This document shows positions 56,262 to 64,000 of a stretch of 64,000 nucleotides of DNA, piece after piece. Each line of letters opens with the position of its first letter. Within the stretch, counting starts at the first letter, position 1. The notes beneath the pieces were generated by a model, which was not told the DNA's origin, did not search any database, and saw only the letters and a list, made by a program, of their open reading frames with translations. Both the position numbers and the translations under genes were made by a program. Source of the DNA: Rheum nobile (Eukaryota > Streptophyta > Magnoliopsida > Caryophyllales > Polygonaceae); the NCBI GenBank assembly GCA_027886185.1, contig WOAB01000563.1, positions 2,480,001 to 2,544,000 on the forward strand, read 5' to 3'.

Positions 56262-59200
56262 GTAACACCCCTAAATATTCCCTTGAAAGTATTACCGGGG
56301 AAGTTCAAGAGATCAAGGGTGACCAAAGGATGGCCAGAGAGTGCTACGTCGCTTCCATGAAGAGCGCGGTCGAACCAAAGATCGCATAGCAATCACTGCT
56401 CAACGAAGGACCTATTCGATACATCGAACCAGAGATGGAAAAACTCGATAAGATTGCATTAGATCCTTCAAAGCCAAACCAAACGGTAAGGTTCGGGTCA
56501 GATCTGGATGACTCGACCAGACGACAAATATTGGATTTCCTCCGGTCTAATGTTGACTGCTTTGCGTGGTCGCATGAAGACATGGTCGGAATATCTCCAA
56601 ACATCATTACTCATAAATTAAATGTAGATCCATCTTACCCTCATGTGAAGCAAAAGCGCAGGAAATTCGCCCTCGAGCGGAACAAGATTGTCGACGACGT
56701 AGTCAGAAGCTTGCTAGAAACACAAAAATTAAGGGAAGTCGACTACCCCGATTGGCTAGCCAACATGGTTGTAGTCCAAAAGAAGAACATCAAGTGGAGA
56801 GTCCGCATTGACTTCACTGACCTTAACAAAGCGTGTCCCAATGATTCCTTCCCGCTTCCTCACATCGACGCCATGGTCGACGCGACAGCAGGGCACAAAA
56901 TGCTATCCTCCATGGATGCGTTTAGTGGTTACAATCAGATCCTCATGGAACCAGAAGACCAAGAGAAAACAACATTCGTCACAAATCAGGGTATTTATTG
57001 TTACAAAGTGATGTCCTTCGGACTGAAGAATGCAGGGGCTACGTATCAACGACTAGTCAACAAGATGTTCAAAGATCAGATTGGGGACACAATGGAAGTC
57101 TACATAGATGACATGCTGGTTGTAACATCCCAGGCCAAGCTACCCCAGCCACCAAGCCGCCCAGCCACCCAACGGTGTCGGCGCCGGTACTGGTGCCGCC
57201 TGGTTGTCTAAGGGCATGCAACCCACACACCCAACCCTTCCCCCATTTAAATGGGTAGGTTGTTGCCCACGAGGATCAAACCCGGGACCTTTAGATACAA
57301 GGGCAATGCCTTACCACTTGTATCACCAGTTGCGCTACAGCACAGTTGGTGACATATCTCTCAGGAAAGGGGAGATATGCCAAAGGTCGCGAGTTCGATC
57401 CTCGTTGACAACAACCCCCAGCCATGGGGATTTGGTTGGGATACATGGGCTGCGGCCCATGGATAGAGCAATGACTGTCCGGTAAGGGTCGGAGTCCCTC
57501 TCCATAAAAGTGTACTTTTTTGTAACATCCACACCACATGGGCCGGCCCATCACAGGGCTGTAGCCCATACACCCCAACCCTTCCTTGGGGGCTCCACTT
57601 ATAACAGGCAGCCATTGCCAAATGGTTGTTCGTGAGTCTCGAACTCGAGACCTCACGCTTTAACAAGAAGTCCAACACCCTCTTGTTACCAATCGGGCTA
57701 TAGCACAATTGGTAACAAGTGGGCGTTAGGCCGCTTGTTAAAGCGTGAGGTCTCGTGTTCGAGACTCATGAACAACCTCCCAGCCATGGGGATTTGGTTG
57801 GGGTACATGGGCTGCGGCCCATGGATAGAGAAACGGCTGGCCCGATAAGGTCGGAGACCCTCTCATTCAAAGTGTACTTTTTTGTAACATCCCAGGCCAA
57901 GCTACCCCAGCCACCAAGCCGCCCAGCCACCCAACGGTGCCGGCGCCGGTACTGGTGCCGCCTGGTTGTCCAAGGGCTTGCAGCCCACACACCCAACCCT
58001 TCCCCCATTTAAATGGGTAGGTTGTTGCCCACGAGGATCGAACCCGTGACCTTTAGATACAAGGGCAATGCCTTACCACTTGTATCACCAATTGCGCTAC
58101 AGCGTAATTGGTGACATATCTCTCAGGAAAAGGGAGATATGCCAAAGGTCGCGGGTTCGATCCTCATTGACAACAACCTCCCAGCCATGGGGATTTGGTT
58201 GGGGTACATGGGCTGCTGCCCATGGATAGAGCAATGGCTGACCGGTAAGGGTCGGAGTCCCTCTCCATAAAAGTGTACTTTTTTGTAACATCCACGCCAC
58301 ATGGGCCGGCCCATCACAGGGCTGCAGCCCATACACCCCAACCCTTCCTTGGGGGCTCCACCTATAACAGGCAGCCATTGCCAAGAGGTTGTTCGTGAGT
58401 CTCGAACTCGAGACCTCACGCTTTAACAAGAAGTCCAACACCCTCTTGTTATCAATCGTGCTGCAGCGCAATTGGTAACAAGAGGGTGTTGGACTTCTTG
58501 TTAAAGCGTGAGGTCTCGAGTTCGAGACTCACGAACAACCTCTTGGCAATGGCTGCCTGTTATAGGTGGAGCCCCCAAGGAAGGGTTGGGGTGTATGGGC
58601 TGCAGCCCTGTGATGGGCCGACCCATGTGATGTGGATGTTACACTAGTCAAGTCAAAAAAGAAGAAAGACCACATCGATCACCTCCGCGACGGCTTTGAG
58701 GTACTGAAAAGATATAACATGAAACTAAATCCTATGAAATGCTCTTTTGGAGTGTTGTCAGGAAAATTCTTGGGGTACATGGTAACCCAAAGAGGAATAG
58801 AAGCCAGCCCAGAATAGGTCAAGGCCATCATCAACCTTCGGTCTCCTCGATGCATCAAGGACGTACAAAAGCTGACAGGTCGGATAACAGCTTTAAACAG
58901 GTTCATTTCGAAGTCGTCGGACAAGTGCAAACCTTTCCATGACGCTCTCAGAAAGAACAAGTCCTTCCAATGGACATAAGAACACGAGGCAACATTTCAA
59001 GATCTGAAGGAATACCTGGCCAGCCCCCTACTACTAGCAAAACCTAAAGACGATGAGCTATTGTTGTTATACCTGGCGGTGTCGGAGTCTGCAGTGAGTG
59101 CAATGCTGGCCAGAAAAGAAGACGCAAACAGTCACTAATCTATTACATTAGTCAAACATTACTCCCGGCAGAAACAAGGTACTCGTCACTGGAAAAACTC

Positions 59201-59740
59201 GTCCTAGCATTGGTAACGGCGTCGAATAAACTTAAACCCTATTTCGAATCACATACTATAATTGTTCGCACTAATCATCCCATGAAAGCAATCATGAGGA
59301 AACCAGAATTCATAGGACGAATGGCCAAGTGGGCCATACACCTCAGTAGTTACGAGATCGAGTATGAGCCTAGGACGACGATCAAGTCCCAGGCATTGGC
59401 TGACTTTGTGGCAGATTTTAGGCCAACCCTAGAACAGGAAGCCATCAAGGAAGCAACACAATTGCTCGTGACAGAAGAAACGGGAAAATGGGAGCTCCAC
59501 ACAGATGGAGCATCGAACGCTAGAGGATCAGGACTGGGGGTCGTGCTGAAATCACCACAAGGGGACAAGATAGCCCAAGCCGTAAGATGTGAATGAGACG
59601 CGACTAACAATGAAGCTGAATATAAAGCACTCGTATTTGGACTCATCTTGGCGCTCGACTTAGGAGTCTAAGAAATCGAAGTCATTTGCGATTCCCTCCT
59701 AGTCGTAAATCAAATTCAAGGGTCATTGTTTTGGGGCGAA
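56262..59740 (+). pseudogene. Tat-lineage gypsy pol (RT and dual RNase H), split by a palindromic repeat array
   Basis: The plus-strand frame 56435-57120 contains RQILDFLRSNVDCFAWSHED, WRVRIDFTDLNKACPNDSFP, MDAFSGYNQILMEPEDQEKT, MSFGLKNAGATYQRLVNKMF and the catalytic box VYIDDML. It is interrupted at 57120 and resumes at 58644 with VKSKKKKDHIDHLRDGFEVL, NPMKCSFGVLSGKFLGYMV. Several stops follow. RNase H connection sequence (59210 onward, RTNHPMKAIMRKPEFIGRMA) and a second RNase H (LHTDGASNARGSGLGVVL, 59500) end near 59740 (ICDSLLVVNQIQGS). A second, archaeal-type RNase H after the first is the hallmark of Tat elements. Integrase is absent. The junction with the upstream gag lies at 56250-56300. 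Confidence 0.85.
57121..58643. mobile_element. Palindromic array of eight tRNA-derived units, inserted in the Tat RT
   Basis: Begins TGTAACATCC and ends GGATGTTACA; CTGGT (57116-57120) and CTAGT (58644-58648) are a near-perfect 5-bp target duplication. Units alternate in orientation: minus about 57121-57340, plus to 57534, minus to 57710, plus to 57894, minus to 58105, plus to 58293, minus to 58470, plus to 58643. Neighbours share TGTAACATCC at one joint and a tRNA-like head (GCGCTACAGC/CAATTGGTAAC) at the other. Heads have an A-box-like CAATTGGTAACAAG and a B-box-like CGAGTTCGAGACTC. The whole is two direct copies of a 762-bp block (57121 and 57883 share the same start). Excision restores MLV joined to KSKKKK of the RT. 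No protein is coded. Confidence 0.85.
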
Positions 59741-60711
59741 AAGATCGGACGACCTAAATCGCCTTAGACGGGGTAACTAGTCGATCGGGTGATAGAAAAC
59801 AATCCAAACCAAGCAGATAATTGACAAGCAACGAGTAAATGTAGAATAGCGAGATGATTTTATTAGATAATGTATTGATCGGATCGAATCGAGATACAAC
59901 TTATCGTAGTTTAGACCGAGTGGTCGTGTAGGACTCGACCGATGACTTTTAGGTGGCGACCGATGGAGAGTAAGCGCAGATGATTGCTAGAGAGCTAGGC
60001 GGGGAGCGTAAGTGTTGTTCTGATCCGTTTGTGAGCCAAAATGCTTGTGTCCTCAGCGTAATCGTGTGCCTCCTCGCCTTATCTTCCTCGTCGTCCAAAA
60101 ATGGTAAGTCCTTTTCCTTTGTTACCGTTATATTTTTTGCCATATATTTTATCTTCAATGCTGGGAGTAATGGTGAAGATTATGCCATTAAATCTCTGTA
60201 ATTACGGTGGCTTGAATGTCGTGGCCGTTGCGTGATCTGTGCATTTAATGCATGGCGAGATTCTCGCGATCCTGTCGGAGGGCATTCGACCAGTGAAGTC
60301 TCGTCGCCTCCTCTGGGCTTTTCCTTTGTTCTTCCGATCTGCAATGGGCTTGGGCTCGATTCACCCGACTCGTCTTCTCCGGGGATGTCAGGCCCAACAA
60401 TAGCCCCAAGTTGCCTTGGGCTTTCGGTTTAAGCAAGGAAAGTGGAATCCGAGGCAACTTCCGAAAACACGATCTCCACCATCCTTTTTTGGCGCGTTTG
60501 CTCAGGGCTACATGGCGCGTGATCGGGGCATGATGCGACGCCTCTGCAAATCTTCATTTCCCTCCATAAATTCAGAGCAGAGGGAATCGATTAGTCTTCA
60601 TCCCATCTTCCTTTGCAAGTTTCTTCTGGTAAGCTTCTCGGTCTCTCTCGCCATAGTTTTCTGATTTCTCTAGTCATAGCTCTTTGATCTCTCTCTCTTT
60701 CCATTCTTGAA
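59741..60711. other. Unclassified segment upstream of the PF04195-type ORF
   Basis: Begins after the Tat fragment with CGATC/GATCGG-rich words. Short frames have no domain. The last 60 bases before 60712 are a TCTCTCTC pyrimidine-rich leader, which suits a 5' untranslated region or intron end for the next ORF. It probably holds an LTR or leader of the element that carries that ORF. Confidence 0.4.
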
Positions 60712-61323
60712 ATGGTTTCCATCGAGGCTTCTGAGTCGTCGAAGACTCTTTCCGATTCTCGTGAAGGCGAAACTCCTCCTCGTTTCATTTTGAAGCAGTC
60801 AGATGCATTGACTAGCACTTTGTCCCAGGCGGAGCTGGATCAAGTTCTCCAAGTCGGGGGCTTTCCACCGGAGACGGTCGCCAGGTTGCCTCATCCAGAC
60901 GAGAGGGCCGATGCGTGTTACGAAGGATGGATTTGCTTCTACGCATACCCGTTTAGAATAGGGCACAAATTTCCTTTCTCTCCCCTTGTCAGGGATTTTT
61001 TAGCCACTTTGGCACTGGCGCCATGTCAAGTAATGCCTCAGGCGTGGATAGTTCTTAGGGTTTTAGACCTTGTGAATGTTCAAACTGGGGCCGATTTTGA
61101 TTTTGACGCTCTGTGGTATAACTACTTTATTGGGTCGAAGAGTTCATGTCGCATTCAGTTGCGTATCCGACATGGTCGGAAGCCCTTGGTGCAGAGCCCT
61201 GATGTCAACGATCGCGGATGGGGGTCAAAGTTCTTTTTTGTCGAACGTTCTTCTTTGGAGAAGGAGGGAGAGTGTCCGTTTTTGTTGACGGAGTGGCGAA
61301 TTGATAGCATGCATTTAGACTAG
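60712..61323 (+). CDS. Putative gypsy-type transposon protein (PF04195-like), 203 codons
   Basis: One open frame from an ATG after a TCTCTCTCTTTCC leader. The N-terminus is Ser/Glu-rich. The core GWICFYAYPFRIGHKFPFSP, LVRDFLATLALAPCQVMPQA, WIVLRVLDLV resembles the 'putative gypsy type transposon' domain (PF04195) found as the first ORF of some Tat/Ogre-type elements in plants; the assignment is from recalled pattern. After the stop at 61321 there is a T-rich stretch ending TTTCAG at 61441 and then GATCTTTTGGAGGC, so an intron and a second exon are possible. Downstream coding is cut at 61516 by the Athila-like LTR. Its function is not known. Confidence 0.55.
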   Translation: MVSIEASESSKTLSDSREGETPPRFILKQSDALTSTLSQAELDQVLQVGGFPPETVARLPHPDERADACYEGWICFYAYPFRIGHKFPFSPLVRDFLATLALAPCQVMPQAWIVLRVLDLVNVQTGADFDFDALWYNYFIGSKSSCRIQLRIRHGRKPLVQSPDVNDRGWGSKFFFVERSSLEKEGECPFLLTEWRIDSMHLD

Positions 61324-61516
61324 TTTAGATCACGTTTATTTCCGTCATTGTGGTTTGTTTTGCTCCTTTTCCTTTTAGTTTTATTTGGTTTTAGTAGGTT
61401 AGTAGAGTTCGGGGTCTACTCTTGCGTTTGTCTCATTTCAGGATCTTTTGGAGGCATTTTTGGAGAATGATGGCGTTGATGTGATGATGTTCGAGTGGAT
61501 GGCTCGAGGGCGCGGA

Positions 61517-62838
61517 TGATAAGAAGGAGCAGGGACCGAGGCCGATCAAAGAGAGTGTCCGAGCCAAGAACTAAAAAAGGAGACTGAGCCAAATCCGGCC
61601 ATTACCCGGCCGGATCACGCCCCTGCCCTTGGCCAGCACAGCGGCTCGTCAACTGAACGTCACCCGGGCCGTGACCCGGCCGGATGACACACCGGGTCAT
61701 GTCAACTGAACGTCACCCGGGCCGTGACCCGGCCGGATGACACACCGGATCAGCACCCAGGAATTCGCCCGGATGACACACCGGGTCATGTCACCTGAAC
61801 GTCACCCGAGCCGTGACCCGGCCGGGTTTCAGACCGGGTCGGGACGCCGTTTCGTTTCTGGCTCATTTTATCCCGAGCGTTTTGCCTTCTATTCGTAGGG
61901 GGTATAAAAGCAAAGTGGAAACTGCTATTCCGGATATCTTGTAACTGCCTTAGACGTTTCTAAACTCTAAAAAAAAACCCTAGGGAAAACTTGGAGATTT
62001 TGGCTAGCCTCGATTGTTGGAATCTCGTATCTCTTTGGAGAAGACAATTGGTATGTTGTTTCTTTCAATGAAGTTGATTTCTCTTTCTCTCATGTCTAGC
62101 TAAATCCTCTTTTCTAAGGTTGGGTGAACCCAATGGTGATTTGATAAGGTTTGATTGGTGGTGTTTGATTGTATGGTTATGTGAATGTGAATTGATTCTA
62201 TCATAGGTTGCTTAATGACCTAATTACTTTGTAATTGGGATTTCTAATTAGAATTTGAGACCGACCGGAGATAATGATAATTGGAGATTGATGTTAAATG
62301 GATCCCTAGGATAGAACTTGTGGGTTAATTGCGTGACCATCGATTTAACCCCTTGTGGTGCTTGACTATCGATTAGGTTTTTGGATGAGTAGATTCCGCT
62401 GAGACCGACCGGAGATGTTGTTTCTACTTGTCCATTGATCTATGTAGAACTTAATGGACCTAAATCGGATTAGCTTTATGCGAAAGTGATTGCTAATCGA
62501 ATTTAGGTACATACACTATTGTCTGACCATGAAGTAGTGTTGATATTAGATAGTGAGACCTTCAATTTACATTTGCATTGAAATATAATTAAATTTTGCT
62601 TAGAATCTATCGTATCACCATTGTGGGGAGCCTAACCTTGGAAGCCTTTTTCCTTGATTGATAATCTTGTTTTGCTTGATAATTGTTACCATTGAAACCA
62701 AACCGAATTGCAACCTTTTCTTGTTTACGACTTAATCTATTAGTTGAATTGACAATTGGTACTACATAGTCCCAGAGTTCGACACCTTGGTACTACAACC
62801 GAACCCGTACACTTGCGGGGTAGGATTTGGACCTATCA
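61517..62838 (+). repeat. 5' LTR of an Athila-like element, 1,322 bp
   Basis: Begins TGATAAGAAG and ends GACCTATCA, directly before the primer site. GTATAAAAGC (TATA core 61913-61919) is the promoter. The left flank GCGGA (61512-61516) should be one half of the target duplication; the other half is outside the window. GC-rich 53-bp units (starting at 61648, 61701 and, more diverged, 61790) with GTCACCCGGGCCGTGACCCG lie upstream of the TATA box and could be enhancer-like repeats (inference). The rest is AT-rich. Confidence 0.85.
61648..61840. repeat. 53-bp GC-rich palindromic repeats in the LTR U3 region
   Basis: GTCAACTGAACGTCACCCGG begins at 61648 and 61701; a third, looser copy starts at 61790 after a spacer that repeats GGATGACACACCGGGTCATG. 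Each unit contains an inverted CCCGGGCC and the palindrome-like GTCACCC...GGGTGAC-type words (GTCACCCGGGCCGTGAC). Confidence 0.8.
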
Positions 62839-62843
62839 AGTTT

Positions 62844-62862
62844 TTGGCGCCGTTGCCGGGGA
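62844..62862 (+). other. Athila-like primer-binding site
   Basis: TTGGCGCCGTTGCCGGGGA follows the LTR after a few bases. It is a common primer site of the Athila/Tat group, and the same core occurs in the non-autonomous element at 45056-45074. Confidence 0.9.
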
Positions 62863-62965
62863 CTATTGTTAGTATTGGTTGTTACGTGCAACCGATAGAT
62901 TAGGTCTCATTTTTGTTTTTGACTTTGTTTCCTTTGTCTTTGGTTTCAGATTTGTTCTCATTCAT

Positions 62966-64000
62966 ATGCGAAGAGCCCTGAGCGCCGGTGAACTACCACA
63001 CGATCCCGAACCCGAGCGTGCTTTTCACAGAAGAAGAAGAGAGCAAAGAGAAACAAGGACCCGAGCAATGGACGAGGCTGCACAATTGCAACAGCGACAA
63101 CAAGAGTTGTTGCAACAACAACAGCAACAGTTGCAAGAGTTGCAACAACAAGTACTGAATCAGCAACAGGAGATGCAACAGCTGTTGAATGCGCCTCCGC
63201 CAATGACATTGGGTGACTATGTGCTGCCACGTCACCAAGGGCCCACATCTGGTGTGGTCCGACCTCCAGTTGCTGCAAGGAATTTTGAGCTGAAGCCGTC
63301 TTTGATAAATATGGTTCAGCAGAATCAGTTTGGAGGCCTACCGTCTGAGAATCCTCACCTGCATCTCAACACCTTTCTGGAGCTTATGGACACGGTGAAG
63401 ATTCATGATGTCTCTAATGACGCGCTTTATTTGCGCGCCTTCTCATTCTCTTTGAGAGACAGGGCTAAGGCTTGGTTCAAGGCTCTACCTCAGGGCACTA
63501 TCACGACATGGGATGAGTTGGCTAAGGCTTTCCTAACCAAGTACTTCCCCCCAAAGAAGACAGCTGAGATGAGGAATCAGATTAGTTCGTTTCAGATGAA
63601 AGATGGGGAGTCTCTGTATGAAGGTTGGGAGAGATTCAAAGAGCTTTTGTTGCTATGTCCTCACCATGGGCAAGATAAGTGGGTGTTGCTGCACACCTTC
63701 TACAACGCTATGGACAACACTAATAGGATGCTCATTGATGCCTCATCTGGAGGTACAATCATGGATATGCATGTTGATGTGGCTTGGGAGAAGATTGAGA
63801 GCATTGCCCAACACAACCACTACTATAATGATGCTCGATCGACTCCAAGCACTAAGAGGACAGCTGGTCTTTATGAGGTTGATAATGAGGTCTCTCAACA
63901 AGCTAGGATGGAGGCTATGTCTCATGAGATAAAGCAACTAAAGTTGACTATGAATAGAGCTAAGCTGAAGAATGAAGAGAGTCCTGCTCAGGTTGTCTCA
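62966..64000 (+). CDS. Athila-like gag, open to the window end
   Basis: One plus-strand frame of 345 codons from ATG 62966 to the last base, with no stop. The N-terminus is Arg-rich (HRRRREQRETRTR), followed by a Gln-rich coiled-coil stretch (LQQRQQELLQQQQQQLQELQ). The capsid follows: HLHLNTFLELMDTVKIHDVS, FSLRDRAKAWFKALPQGTIT, TWDELAKAFLTKYFPPKKTA, EGWERFKELLLLCPHHG. This is the standard Athila gag signature. The zinc knuckle and pol lie beyond 64000. The start is the first ATG after the primer site in this frame, 104 bases downstream. Confidence 0.9.
   Translation, partial: MRRALSAGELPHDPEPERAFHRRRREQRETRTRAMDEAAQLQQRQQELLQQQQQQLQELQQQVLNQQQEMQQLLNAPPPMTLGDYVLPRHQGPTSGVVRPPVAARNFELKPSLINMVQQNQFGGLPSENPHLHLNTFLELMDTVKIHDVSNDALYLRAFSFSLRDRAKAWFKALPQGTITTWDELAKAFLTKYFPPKKTAEMRNQISSFQMKDGESLYEGWERFKELLLLCPHHGQDKWVLLHTFYNAMDNTNRMLIDASSGGTIMDMHVDVAWEKIESIAQHNHYYNDARSTPSTKRTAGLYEVDNEVSQQARMEAMSHEIKQLKLTMNRAKLKNEESPAQVVS

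Noticed and set aside
56262..56300. LTR-like start TGTAACACCCC at the junction of two gypsy fragments
   Set aside because: Only about 40 bases resemble an LTR end and no partner terminus is found; could be chance.
57340..57420. Possible tRNA gene in the palindromic array
   Set aside because: The same head occurs eight times with differing bodies and no complete acceptor stem; treated as tRNA-derived repeat.

Overview
The window is nuclear DNA of a flowering plant, most likely a eudicot. It holds two spliced plant housekeeping genes with short exons and AT-rich introns, set in nested LTR retrotransposons, a CACTA transposon, tRNA-derived repeats and satellite-like arrays. Nothing bacterial or organellar is visible. 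I see no species-level marker.

Only two host genes look intact. On the minus strand (7848 to 2029) is a 12-exon gene of 622 codons for the NADPH-dependent diflavin oxidoreductase of the ATR3/TAH18/NDOR1 family, which feeds electrons to cytosolic Fe-S cluster assembly. On the plus strand (26060 to 27845) is a 5-exon, 338-codon DNA-3-methyladenine glycosylase I of the TAG/HhH type. All introns of both genes have GT-AG ends and the joined frames stay open.

Layout: 1-1310 unclassified sequence with a 436-bp tandem duplication; 2029-7848 ATR3; 9215-9650 an inverted orphan copy of ATR3 exon 3 with intron flanks; 9800-12430 low-information DNA with a GGCCCGG-rich patch and a 32-bp repeat; 12904-15630 a broken DUF1985-type gene; 16011-17025 a roughly 140-bp satellite with telomere-like motifs and a 27-G run; 17190-23767 a roughly 55-bp repeat array split by a 5.8-kb CACTA element (3-bp target duplication TTC). 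The CACTA element carries minus-strand exon fragments of four unrelated host genes (TBC RabGAP, PP2A catalytic subunit, NADP-dependent GAPDH, TlyA-like rRNA methyltransferase). 23768-25248 is a composite insertion with tRNA-derived repeats in inverted pairs.

27894-47817 is a nest in the 3' flank of the glycosylase gene. A decayed minus-strand Ty1/copia element was split by a 10.2-kb Ty3/gypsy chromovirus-like element (29586-39787, target duplication GATCG) and by a 5.7-kb non-autonomous LTR element (40820-46506, target duplication GACGC). From 49981 to 50770 lie fragments of a VHS-domain gene and a callose synthase gene. From 50771 to the end are gypsy fragments: a gag split by a 3.07-kb solo LTR (target duplication CGGCG), a Tat-type pol split by a 1.5-kb palindromic array of eight tRNA-derived units, a PF04195-type ORF, and the 5' end (LTR, primer site, open gag) of an Athila-like element that runs off the window.

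The host genes are not functionally linked to each other. The main interest is in the mobile DNA: multi-gene capture by the CACTA element, the palindromic repeat array, the duplicated ATR3 exon and the VHS/callose-synthase patchwork. Calls rest on reading the sequence and on recall of protein families; no database search was run.
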